From the NCBI GenBank assembly GCA_965368815.1, contig CBDUOH010000007.1:1-43894 (forward strand): a DNA stretch of 43,894 bases, read 5' to 3'. The notes below the pieces were generated by a model, which saw only the letters and a program-made list of their open reading frames with translations, did not search any database and was not told the DNA's origin. Position 1 is the stretch's first letter. Each line of letters begins with the position of its first letter. Below are positions 8,449 to 15,896 of this stretch, in pieces. The stretch comes from UBA5794 sp965368815 (GTDB lineage Bacteria > Actinomycetota > Acidimicrobiia > Spongiisociales > UBA5794). Position numbers and translations under genes: made by a program.

Positions 8449-9531
8449 TCAGCTCTTGGCCCGTGCCAGAGCGTCCGTGTAGTTGATTTCGTAGTCACCC
8501 TGATCTTCGATGACCTCGACCTTGGCCGAATCCGTTCCTGCATAGAAGTCGACGACCTCCTGATCGAGGAACGGGACAGACGCCAGGTTGGGACTTCCGT
8601 AGTAGTTCCAGTTCGTCAGAGCTGCGCCATTCTCCGCATCGAGGATGAAGTCGATGAAGGTGTGTGCCGTGCAAACGGCCTTCGCGTTCGTCGGGATCGC
8701 CATGTTGTCGATCCACAGTGTGGCTCCTTCCTCAGGAAGGATGTAGACGAAGTCGTCAGGATTGTCCGCGTCGGCGATACCGACGATCATGTTGCCCGAG
8801 TAGCCGTGCGCGACGGCCACTTCACCGGACACCAGCGCCTCGTCGTACTGATCCGAATCGAACGTCGCGATGCCACCCTTGGCGGCAGCGATGAGATCGG
8901 TCGCCTCATTGAGGTGATCGATGTTCGTGTCGTTCAGCGAATACCCGAGGTACTCGAGTGCGGCACCCATCGTTTCGCGTGGATCGTTGAGAACCGAGAC
9001 CCCACCGGGGAATGTCGATGTCAGGGCAGGGTCGAACAACAGCGCCCAGCTGTGAGGGAAGTCCTCACCGACGAGCGAGATATTCACCCCGAGACCCGTG
9101 GTGCCGTACTGATACGCCGCCGAATACTTCGCACCATCGTCATACGGCTGGCTCGTGAAGTCCGGATCCATGTTGGCGAAGTTCGGGATGGCGTCCTTGT
9201 TGAGTTCAACGAGGAGACCTTCCTGGATCATGATGTTGACCATGTAGTCCGACGGCACGATGACGTCGTACGACACGCCGCTTTGGATCTGGGACAGCAT
9301 CGCCTCATTCGACTCGTAGAACGACTCGACCACGGAGACGCCGTACTCGGCCTCGAAGGCCGCCAGCAGGTCAGGGTCCATGTATTCGGACCAGTTGTAC
9401 AGGTTGAGATCACCGTCGACCTCGCCCACCTCACAGTCGGCGGCCGAGACGGAATCGCCGTCTCCATCGCTGCTACACGCCGCACCGAGTACGGCGAGCA
9501 CGGCCAGGAGCACCAGTGCTTTCTTGATCAT
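8449..9531 (-). CDS. potD: polyamine-type ABC transporter substrate-binding lipoprotein
   Basis: A 360-residue periplasmic-type binding protein of the PotD/PotF family. The N-terminus is a lipoprotein signal: KK, a hydrophobic stretch and lipobox LGAAC with Cys19, followed by a Ser/Asp-rich linker. The mature part has the PotD landmarks VDGDLNLYNWSEYMDPDLLAAFEAEYG, YDVIVPSDYMV and a C-terminal HTFIDFILDAENGAA region. The ATG at 9531 is chosen because it begins the signal peptide and has AAGGAAGA upstream; the frame's earlier start at 9600 would add a non-signal extension. Last transporter gene of the potABCD unit. It should deliver putrescine, spermidine or a related cation to PotBC. Ligand specificity cannot be read reliably here. 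Confidence 0.92.
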   Translation of the reverse strand: MIKKALVLLAVLAVLGAACSSDGDGDSVSAADCEVGEVDGDLNLYNWSEYMDPDLLAAFEAEYGVSVVESFYESNEAMLSQIQSGVSYDVIVPSDYMVNIMIQEGLLVELNKDAIPNFANMDPDFTSQPYDDGAKYSAAYQYGTTGLGVNISLVGEDFPHSWALLFDPALTSTFPGGVSVLNDPRETMGAALEYLGYSLNDTNIDHLNEATDLIAAAKGGIATFDSDQYDEALVSGEVAVAHGYSGNMIVGIADADNPDDFVYILPEEGATLWIDNMAIPTNAKAVCTAHTFIDFILDAENGAALTNWNYYGSPNLASVPFLDQEVVDFYAGTDSAKVEVIEDQGDYEINYTDALARAKS

Positions 9532-9568
9532 GTCTTCTTCCTTTGCTTGGTTGCAACGTCGGAGTGCA

Positions 9569-10411
9569 TCACGCCACATCCGACGAGGGTCTCCCACCAC
9601 CGTCCCGCTGGAACACCAGGGAGAAGGCGACGAGGACCATTGAGGCCGTCAGCATGACGACCGATACGGCGTTGATCAGCGGGGTCACACCCCTACGGAC
9701 CAAACCGAATACATACACGGGCAGGGTCGTGGCCCCGGGCCCAGCGACAAAGCTCGTAACGACAACGTCATCGAGTGACAACGTCAGAGCCAAGAGGGCA
9801 CCACCGGCAACCGCTGGAGCGATCAGGGGCAGGGTGACCTTGCGGAATGCCATCGACCGGGACGCGTAGAGGTCGGCTGCGGCCTCTTCAAGCGCCGGGT
9901 CCAGTTGCCCGAGTCGTGCCCGCACCACGATGGCGACGAACGAGATGCTGAATGCGATGTGACTCAGTGAGATCGTTCCGAGACCGAAGTCGAGGCCACC
10001 GAAACCCGGCACCAGGCGGAACGCCGCGGCGAAAAAGAGCAACATCATCACAGCCATGGTCACATCCGGGATGATCACCGGCATGTACACGAGCCCGTCG
10101 AACAGTTTCTGACCCCTGAACCGGAACTTCTCGAGCGCTACAGCAGTAGCCGTGCCGAGAACCGTAGAGACAGCCGTCGACACGACAGCGATGATCAGCG
10201 AGTTCTTCAGCGCGTTCATGACCGCCGGGTTGTCGAACATCTCCGAATACCAGCGGAACGAGAAGTTGGTCCAGATGCCGACGTTGTCGTTCTCATTGAA
10301 TGAGAACACTGCAAGAACGATGATCGGGGCGTAGAGGAAGACGAAGACGAGCAAGGCGTTCGCTGCAAGCAACCGCTCCGTCGGGCTCTTGGGGCGGACT
10401 CCGACACTCAT
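9569..10411 (-). CDS. potC: polyamine-type ABC transporter permease PotC
   Basis: A 280-residue integral membrane protein with about six transmembrane helices; the first is ALLVFVFLYAPIIVLAVFSF. The EAA loop that docks onto the ATPase is seen as EEAAADLYASRSMAFRKVTLPLIAPAV. FSFNEN and the overall length match PotC. The ATG at 10411 overlaps the potB stop (ATGA, 10408-10411); an upstream in-frame start at 10675 would lie inside potB and is rejected. It pairs with PotB to form the channel of the importer, with 37 bp to potD. Confidence 0.92.
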   Translation of the reverse strand: MSVGVRPKSPTERLLAANALLVFVFLYAPIIVLAVFSFNENDNVGIWTNFSFRWYSEMFDNPAVMNALKNSLIIAVVSTAVSTVLGTATAVALEKFRFRGQKLFDGLVYMPVIIPDVTMAVMMLLFFAAAFRLVPGFGGLDFGLGTISLSHIAFSISFVAIVVRARLGQLDPALEEAAADLYASRSMAFRKVTLPLIAPAVAGGALLALTLSLDDVVVTSFVAGPGATTLPVYVFGLVRRGVTPLINAVSVVMLTASMVLVAFSLVFQRDGGGRPSSDVA

Positions 10412-11307
10412 AGACTCTTCGCCCCGGTTCGGAAGTAGATGATGGTTGCGCCGAGCATCACCGCTAGGACCGCAAACGACAGCGCGGAACCGAAGGGTTG
10501 GTTCCGTGCAGCCAAGAACTGACTGACTATGTAGTCCCCGAGCAGCGTCGTCTTGGCACCGCCAAGGATTGCCGGCGTGACATACGCTCCAAGTGTGGGG
10601 ATGAACACGAGAATCGAACCGGCGACGACACCGGGCATCGAGAGAGGCAACGTGATGCGCCTGAAGGCTGCCCACCCCGTCGCGTAGAGGTCACGCCCGG
10701 CCTCGACCAGACTCCAATCCATCCGCTCAAGCGCTGCATACAACGGCAACACCATGAACGGTAGGAACCCATAGACAAGGCCGATCAGTACGGCCGTGTT
10801 CGTGAACAGCACCCGGATCGGTTCGCCACCCATCGCCTGGGACAGTTGCGACAGGGGGCCGTCGCTCCCGAGGATCACTCGCCAGGCGTACGTGCGAACG
10901 AGGAAGTTGGACCAGAACGGGATCATGACGAGGATCAGCAGCACATACCGCATCTTCGAGGAGCGGGTCGCCATGTAATACGCAAGCGGATACGAAGCGA
11001 GGAGGCAGATGAGCGTGGTGGAGACCGCAAGGACGAGCGACCGGAACGCAATCTCACCGACGAGGGGATCCCAGAGCCGTCGGTAGCTGTCGAGGTTCCA
11101 CCCCTCGAGAAGCGTCAACCCGGTGGATGATCGCGTCGCAAACGAATAGACGAAGACGATGACCAGTGGGATCGCAAAGAAGATGATGAGGTAGAACATG
11201 GCCGGTGCGGCGATGAAGAATCCCCGTCTGGCATCTGCCTTCTCCGCCTCGCGTTCGAGTTCGGGAGTGACAACGGTGATTGGTTGCTCGCGCAGATCAG
11301 TCGGCAC
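10408..11307 (-). CDS. potB: polyamine-type ABC transporter permease PotB
   Basis: A 299-residue membrane permease with a cytoplasmic N-terminus of about 30 residues, then helices beginning GFFIAAPAMFYLIIFFAIPLVIVFVYSF. The EAA loop is EAGRDLYATGWAAFRRITLPLSMPGV. The TRSSTG loop after helix 1 and the PotB-like YAWRVILGSDGPL region fit the family. It starts with GTG at 11307, three bases after the potA stop, and overlaps potC by ATGA. It forms the heterodimeric translocation pore with PotC. Confidence 0.92.
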   Translation of the reverse strand: MPTDLREQPITVVTPELEREAEKADARRGFFIAAPAMFYLIIFFAIPLVIVFVYSFATRSSTGLTLLEGWNLDSYRRLWDPLVGEIAFRSLVLAVSTTLICLLASYPLAYYMATRSSKMRYVLLILVMIPFWSNFLVRTYAWRVILGSDGPLSQLSQAMGGEPIRVLFTNTAVLIGLVYGFLPFMVLPLYAALERMDWSLVEAGRDLYATGWAAFRRITLPLSMPGVVAGSILVFIPTLGAYVTPAILGGAKTTLLGDYIVSQFLAARNQPFGSALSFAVLAVMLGATIIYFRTGAKSL

Positions 11308-11310
11308 CGT

Positions 11311-12378
11311 TCAGTCCTCCACAACCGTCGTCGCCGTCTTGTTCCATGAAGCTCTGACGCGATCACCTGCGACGAACTGCTTGACGCTCGGTCGATTCTC
11401 TTCCTTCACCTCGAGCCGACCCGCAGGACTGTCGATGTCGTAGAAGAAGAAGTCACCGTGGTAGATACGCCGTGCAACGGTTCCTTCTATCGCGTCGCGG
11501 TCGTCGGGAACGGGCTCGTCGAGGGTGTGAAGTCCGAGACGCTCGGGGCGAATGGCGACCGTCACCGACTCCCCCGCCTGCTTGCCCGTCTGTGCATGCA
11601 CGTGGGTGCCCCCACCCAGTTTGACCATGGAGGCGTCGATCACCGTGGCGGCGATGAGGTTGATCTCACCGATGAAATCGGCGACGAAGCGCGACCGCGG
11701 ACTCTCGTAGAGGTCCTGGGGGTTGTCCACCTGGAGCAATCGGCCTTCGGACATCACGCCGACGCGGTCACTCATCGTCAGGGCTTCCTGCTGGTCGTGG
11801 GTCACGTACACGAAGGTGATTCCGACGCGACTCTGGAGCTCCTTCAACTCGATCTGCATCGATTGCCTGAGCTTGAGGTCGAGCGCTCCGAGCGGTTCGT
11901 CGAGCAGCAATACCTCCGGCTCGTTGACAAGCGCACGGGCGAGAGCAACCCGCTGGCGTTGTCCACCCGAGAGCTGAGAAGGACGTGCGTCTGCCCTGTG
12001 CCCGAGCTGGACCATGTCGAGCGTCCGCTTCACCCGTTCCTGGATCTCGGACTTCCCGACCTTCTGCATGAGGAGGCCGAACCCGACGTTCTCAGCTATC
12101 GACATGTGCGGGAACAGGGCGTACGACTGGAACACGGTGTTCACCGGCCGCTTGTTCGGTGGCAACAGCCCCATCTCGGAGCCATGGATCTTGAGTGATC
12201 CCATCGTCGGGTACTCGAATCCGGCGATCATGCGAAGGGTGGTCGTCTTGCCGCAACCGGATGGCCCGAGCAACGAGAAGAACTCCCCGTCCCCGATCGC
12301 AAGCGTGAGATCATCGACAGCGACGATGTCGTCCCCGAAATGCTTCGAGACCCCCGTGAGCTCAACGGCCACTGTCAT
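11311..12378 (-). CDS. potA: polyamine-type ABC transporter ATPase PotA
   Basis: A 355-residue ABC ATPase with a C-terminal regulatory TOBE domain. Walker A is GPSGCGKTT (38-46), Q-loop VFQSYALFPHM, signature LSGGQRQRVALARAL, Walker B VLLLDEPLGALD and switch VYVTHDQQEA. The tail (IRPERLGL, then GTVARRIYHGDFFFYDI) is the PotA-like TOBE region. The frame also opens with a GTG at 12384, but GGAG lies nine bases before the ATG at 12378 and only three before the GTG, so the ATG is preferred. First gene of the unit potA-potB-potC-potD-aldehyde dehydrogenase-FAD oxidoreductase, transcribed away from the shared control region. Confidence 0.93.
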   Translation of the reverse strand: MTVAVELTGVSKHFGDDIVAVDDLTLAIGDGEFFSLLGPSGCGKTTTLRMIAGFEYPTMGSLKIHGSEMGLLPPNKRPVNTVFQSYALFPHMSIAENVGFGLLMQKVGKSEIQERVKRTLDMVQLGHRADARPSQLSGGQRQRVALARALVNEPEVLLLDEPLGALDLKLRQSMQIELKELQSRVGITFVYVTHDQQEALTMSDRVGVMSEGRLLQVDNPQDLYESPRSRFVADFIGEINLIAATVIDASMVKLGGGTHVHAQTGKQAGESVTVAIRPERLGLHTLDEPVPDDRDAIEGTVARRIYHGDFFFYDIDSPAGRLEVKEENRPSVKQFVAGDRVRASWNKTATTVVED

Positions 12379-12447
12379 GTCCACCCACTCCGCTTCAGGC
12401 GTCGCACGCCGAGGCGCACAGGCGCGATTCCCAACCTGCCATCAGGC

Positions 12448-12453
12448 ATCATA
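12448..12453 (-). promoter_or_regulatory. candidate -10 of the potABCD unit
   Basis: TATGAT on the minus strand, about 70 bases before the potA start, is the best -10 in the 260-bp divergent region. No convincing -35 lies 16-18 bp upstream, which would fit activator dependence. The rest of 12379-12638 holds the palindrome and promoter of the plus-strand unit, and no gene. Confidence 0.4.
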
Positions 12454-12558
12454 CCTACCCGATCCGACCCTCGCAGGAAGACCGACAGCGTTTCCGAATC
12501 TTTTTGCCGTTCAAACCCACTGAATCCATCGTAGAAACCCAACACGACGGCATTATGT

Positions 12559-12581
12559 CTTGCGAATGTTGCATTCGCAAG
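12559..12581. promoter_or_regulatory. 10-bp-arm perfect palindrome, operator in the divergent control region
   Basis: CTTGCGAATG-TTG-CATTCGCAAG is a perfect inverted repeat with a 3-nt spacer. A candidate plus-strand promoter overlaps it: TTGCGA (12560-12565), 19 bp, TACGCT (12585-12590). The right arm runs into CAAGTGATACG (12578-12588), matching 9 of 11 bases of the site at 3647. Position and symmetry suggest a repressor/activator operator, probably for the Lrp protein of this locus. Confidence 0.65.
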
Positions 12582-12638
12582 TGATACGCTCATCGGTAAG
12601 CTGGGCACCAAGCGGAATCACGACCTGAACGGAGACGC

Positions 12639-14075
12639 GTGGCATTCACCAAGATGCTCATCGACGGCGACTGGCGTGACGCGGCCTCGGGAGGGTCGTG
12701 GGATCTTGTCAACCCTGCGAACGAATCGACGATCGGTGCGATCGCGTACGGTGACCGGGTCGACGCTGCTGCCGCGATTGACGCCGCTGCCAACGCCTTC
12801 CCGGCATGGTCGGCACTGGGTCCCTATCGACGTGCTGAAGTACTCCAACGGGCGGCGGACCTCCTGACCGAGCGGTCCGATGACTACGGCGCGATCACAT
12901 CTGAGGAATCAGGCAAGCTGCTCACGGAAGCACGCGCCGAGTGGGTATCTGCCCCCGACTATCTCCGGTTCGCCGCCGAGGAGGCCAAGCGCGTCGGTGG
13001 TCGGATCATTCCTTCGAAGCGACCGGGCCGTCGCATCGAGGTGACGTACGGCCCGATCGGAGTCGTCGGGATCATCGCGGCGTGGAACTTCCCCGTGTAC
13101 AACGTCAACCGTGCCGTGTCCTCGGCGCTCGCAGCCGGCTGTACCGTCGTTGTCCGACCGAGTGAGTACACACCCCGTTCAGCCCTTGCATACGGAAAAG
13201 CCCTCATGGATGCAGGAGCACCAGCCGGTGTGATCAACGTCATCAACGGAGACCCCCACTCGATGGCACAGGAGATGCTCGACGATCCCCGCCTCCGCAA
13301 GATCCAGTTCACCGGATCGAGCAGGGTCGGGAAGATTCTCATGGATGGAGCCTCGCGGACCGTCACCCAGTTGTCGCTCGAACTCGGGGGCAACGCTCCG
13401 GTGATCGTGATGCCCGATGTCCACGACCTCGACGCCGTTGCGGGTGGCGCGGTCGGGGCCAAGTTCCGCAATGGCGGACAGGTGTGCATCGCACCACAGC
13501 GCTTCATCGTGCACGAATCCGTCGTCGACCGCTTCACCGCTGCGGTCACTGAGCGGGTGGGATCGCTGCGTGTGGGCGCCCCCGATGATCCAACAAGCAA
13601 CGTCGGACCGATGATCAACGCAACACAGCGCGACCGGGTCGAATCCATCGTCGGGGCCACCCTCGACGCCGGCGGTCGGCTCCTCACTGGCGGTAACCGT
13701 GTCGATCGTTCGGGCTACTTCTTCGAGCCGACGGTGTTGGGTGGCCATCTCGCCGACACCCCGTCGATGACCGAGGAAATGTTCGGGCCGGTGCTTCCCG
13801 TGACCTCATTCGTCGACATCGACGAGGCCATCGCCGTGGCGAACAAGCAGGAGTACGGACTGACCGGGTTCGTCTGGACGTCCGACCTCAACACCGCGAT
13901 GGCCGTATCCGATGCCCTTGAGTACGGCATGGTCGGCATCAACGACTGGTACCCCGTGACGGCGGAGGCACCGTTCGGCGGTGTCAAGCAGTCAGGACTC
14001 GGGCGAGAGTCAGGCACCGAGGGCGTCCTTGAATACCTGGAATCCAAGACCCGCTATTTCGGAGGTCTCACGTGA
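12639..14075 (+). CDS. succinate-semialdehyde-type aldehyde dehydrogenase
   Basis: A 478-residue ALDH-superfamily enzyme most like the GabD/succinate-semialdehyde dehydrogenase branch. The active-site Asn is in AAWNFP (N150), the base in LELGGNAP (E248) and the nucleophile in NGGQVCIAPQRF (C283); the VCIAPQR context is typical of this group. The cofactor-binding Lys of the usual KPSE/KPA motif is replaced by Arg (VVRPSEYTP, R173), a notable change. GTG start with GGAG five bases upstream. First gene of the plus-strand unit and overlaps the next gene by GTGA (14072-14075). A likely role is oxidising the semialdehyde left after transamination of 4-aminobutyrate, sending carbon to succinate. Another short-chain semialdehyde is possible. 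Confidence 0.88.
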   Translation: MAFTKMLIDGDWRDAASGGSWDLVNPANESTIGAIAYGDRVDAAAAIDAAANAFPAWSALGPYRRAEVLQRAADLLTERSDDYGAITSEESGKLLTEARAEWVSAPDYLRFAAEEAKRVGGRIIPSKRPGRRIEVTYGPIGVVGIIAAWNFPVYNVNRAVSSALAAGCTVVVRPSEYTPRSALAYGKALMDAGAPAGVINVINGDPHSMAQEMLDDPRLRKIQFTGSSRVGKILMDGASRTVTQLSLELGGNAPVIVMPDVHDLDAVAGGAVGAKFRNGGQVCIAPQRFIVHESVVDRFTAAVTERVGSLRVGAPDDPTSNVGPMINATQRDRVESIVGATLDAGGRLLTGGNRVDRSGYFFEPTVLGGHLADTPSMTEEMFGPVLPVTSFVDIDEAIAVANKQEYGLTGFVWTSDLNTAMAVSDALEYGMVGINDWYPVTAEAPFGGVKQSGLGRESGTEGVLEYLESKTRYFGGLT

Positions 14076-15136
14076 CACGACACATGACGGTTCTGGTGGC
14101 CAAGGGTTCGCCGGAATCGATCGGCAGAACGCACGGCGAAGCGTTCGGCCCCCAGATCCGGGCGTACATGAACGATCGGCGCCAGCTGTCGCTTGTCGGC
14201 ACGTCGCTGTCCACCGACGATGTGACCGCAATCGCGGACGGCATGCTCGATGCCCACCGCGAATACGATCCCGACCTCTACGCCGAGATGGTCGCGATGG
14301 CCGATGCTGCGCACATCAGCCCGGCAGAGGCGATCATCGTCGGTGGCTACACGGATTTCATCGACACCGTACGGGCTGTCGCACATGGCCAGGCGCTCGA
14401 AGACACATGCACGGCAGCCATCACCCCCGATGCGACGTCGGATGGGTCCGGCTTCCTCGCACAGACCTGGGACATGCACGCATCGGCAACGCCGCACGTG
14501 TTCATGTCGGACGTCACACCTGCAGGTGCTCCACGGGCATTGGTGTTCACCACGCACGGGACGCTCGGGCAGATCGGTATGAATGAGTCGGGGATTGCCA
14601 TCGGCATCAACAACCTCACGATGACCGACGGTGCCATGGGAGTGACATGGCCATTCGTGGTTCGCAAGGCACTCAAGCAGGACAACTACCGCGATGCGCT
14701 GGCATGCATCACCGAAGCCAAGCTCGCAGGCGGTCACAACTTCCTGCTCCTCGACGCTGAGGGCAACGGTGCATCGATCGAGGCGACGACGACCGCGACC
14801 GTGGTCCAGGAACTCGCGGATCAACCGCTGGTCCATACCAACCACTGTCTGTTTCCCGAGACCAAGGCCGTGGAGGCCGAGCGACCCGACACACTCAACG
14901 AGAACTCCGTTCGCCGGATGCTCGACGCCACGAATGCGCTCAGCTCCGCACAGACCCATACGACCGAGACGCTTATGGCACTCCTGTCGGACGAGACATC
15001 GATCTGTCGTCACCCGGAGCCACCATTCGAGTACGAGAGTTCGGGTGCGGTCATCATGCGGCCGGGTACCGCCGACCTGTGGGCGTGCTGGGGACAGCCA
15101 TCACAGAATGAGTTCGAACACTTCAAGCTGACGTGA
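14072..15136 (+). CDS. C45 family Ntn-hydrolase (acyl-CoA:6-APA acyltransferase-like)
   Basis: A 354-residue protein of the peptidase C45 / isopenicillin-N acyltransferase-like family. Members self-cleave to expose an N-terminal Cys nucleophile and then hydrolyse or form amide bonds. The candidate cleavage site is DT-CTAAITPD, with nucleophile Cys113, preceded by a pro-segment containing GRTHGEAFG and GGYTDFID. After it come FLAQTWDMHA, GQIGMNESGIAIGINNLT and HTNHCLF, family landmarks of the alpha-beta-beta-alpha core. Translationally coupled to the aldehyde dehydrogenase (GTGA) and four bases before the GNAT gene. In this setting it may deacylate an N-acyl amine or amino acid. That function is inferred from neighbours only, and no characterised member is known to me with this context. 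Confidence 0.82.
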   Translation: MTRHMTVLVAKGSPESIGRTHGEAFGPQIRAYMNDRRQLSLVGTSLSTDDVTAIADGMLDAHREYDPDLYAEMVAMADAAHISPAEAIIVGGYTDFIDTVRAVAHGQALEDTCTAAITPDATSDGSGFLAQTWDMHASATPHVFMSDVTPAGAPRALVFTTHGTLGQIGMNESGIAIGINNLTMTDGAMGVTWPFVVRKALKQDNYRDALACITEAKLAGGHNFLLLDAEGNGASIEATTTATVVQELADQPLVHTNHCLFPETKAVEAERPDTLNENSVRRMLDATNALSSAQTHTTETLMALLSDETSICRHPEPPFEYESSGAVIMRPGTADLWACWGQPSQNEFEHFKLT

Positions 15137-15140
15137 ACCG

Positions 15141-15785
15141 ATGGCCGTGACGAATCCGCTCCAGCCTCGGCTGCGATACGAGAACCTCCGTCCAGAGCTC
15201 GCCCGCGCGTGTGCGGAGCTCGAACTCAGATCGTTCCCGACCGCAGAACCGGATGAACTGCTCTCCGAATCCGACATCGCGGCGTACGCCAGCGTGTTCC
15301 CCGAAGGCTTCTTCGTCTGTCTCGACGGCGATCGGGTCGTGGGGCAGGGTGCTGGCATCCTCCTCGATTTCGACTTCGACGACTACCAGCACACCATCGC
15401 CGGGATCACCGGGGAACACCAATGCGGCAACCATGATCCAGATGGCCAGTGGTACTACGGAACGGACATCGCGGTCGACCCCGACTACCGCAGGCGGGGC
15501 ATCGGTGGAACCCTCTACGACCTCCGCAAGGACCTGGTGCGGCGTCTCGGGAAGAGGGGGATCATCGCCGGGGGCCACATGCACGGCTTCGAGCACCACA
15601 AGGCCGAGATGACCGCCGACGAGTACATCGATGCCGTTCGGCGCGGCGACGTGTACGACCCAACGCTCACGTTCCAGATGGAGCAGGGATTCGAACTCAT
15701 CGGTGCGCTCGAGGACTACCTCACCGACGACGCAACCGACGGCTGGTCTGCCCTCATCGTTTGGCACAACCCCGACATCAATTGA
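15141..15785 (+). CDS. GNAT acetyltransferase, YhcX-type stand-alone domain (paralogue)
   Basis: A 214-residue paralogue of the GNAT at 2904-3563. Both share LDGDRVVG, HDPDGxWYYGxDIAVDPxYRxRGIG (acetyl-CoA motif A), GKRGIIAGG, an inserted EMTAxEYxxAVxxGDxxDPTL stretch, and a C-terminal WxNPxx. As in its paralogue, the carbon-nitrogen-hydrolase domain that some relatives carry is missing. Here it lies directly after a C45 amide hydrolase, and the other copy precedes a ureohydrolase. It starts with ATG at 15141, four bases after the preceding stop, and is the last gene of the plus-strand unit. An acetyl donor role toward an amine intermediate is plausible but the substrate is unknown. Confidence 0.85.
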   Translation: MAVTNPLQPRLRYENLRPELARACAELELRSFPTAEPDELLSESDIAAYASVFPEGFFVCLDGDRVVGQGAGILLDFDFDDYQHTIAGITGEHQCGNHDPDGQWYYGTDIAVDPDYRRRGIGGTLYDLRKDLVRRLGKRGIIAGGHMHGFEHHKAEMTADEYIDAVRRGDVYDPTLTFQMEQGFELIGALEDYLTDDATDGWSALIVWHNPDIN

Positions 15786-15797
15786 GCCGCACAGGCG

Positions 15798-15847
15798 TTC
15801 TGTGGGCTCAGCTACCCCCTTTTCGTGGTCGCACAACCCTGGGTACG
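15798..15847 (+). repeat. 50-nt intergenic repeat, copy A
   Basis: First of three 50-nt copies; see 20544-20593 and 38581-38630. It begins TTCTGTGGGCTC and ends ACCCTGGGTACG, 13 bp after the GNAT stop and 50 bp before the thiolase start. Copies A, B and C agree at 36 of 50 positions. Copy A diverges most in the centre. Confidence 0.85.
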
Positions 15848-15857
15848 CGAATCGGCG

Positions 15858-15863
15858 TACAAT
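15858..15863 (+). promoter_or_regulatory. -10 box of the thiolase-fadJ unit
   Basis: TACAAT, matching the consensus at five of six positions, lies just after repeat copy A. Transcription would start near 15870, giving a leader of roughly 27 nt. No clear -35 lies upstream; that stretch is inside the repeat. Confidence 0.5.
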
Positions 15864-15896
15864 ATTGAGTGTCCGCTCAAGAATTGGGATTTCGTA

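Noticed and set aside
8164..9657. 497-codon plus-strand open frame opposite potD and the aldehyde dehydrogenase
   Set aside because: It is antisense to two well-supported genes, has Arg/Val/Asp-rich low-quality sequence with no domain, and no start signals. Long shadows are expected at this GC content.
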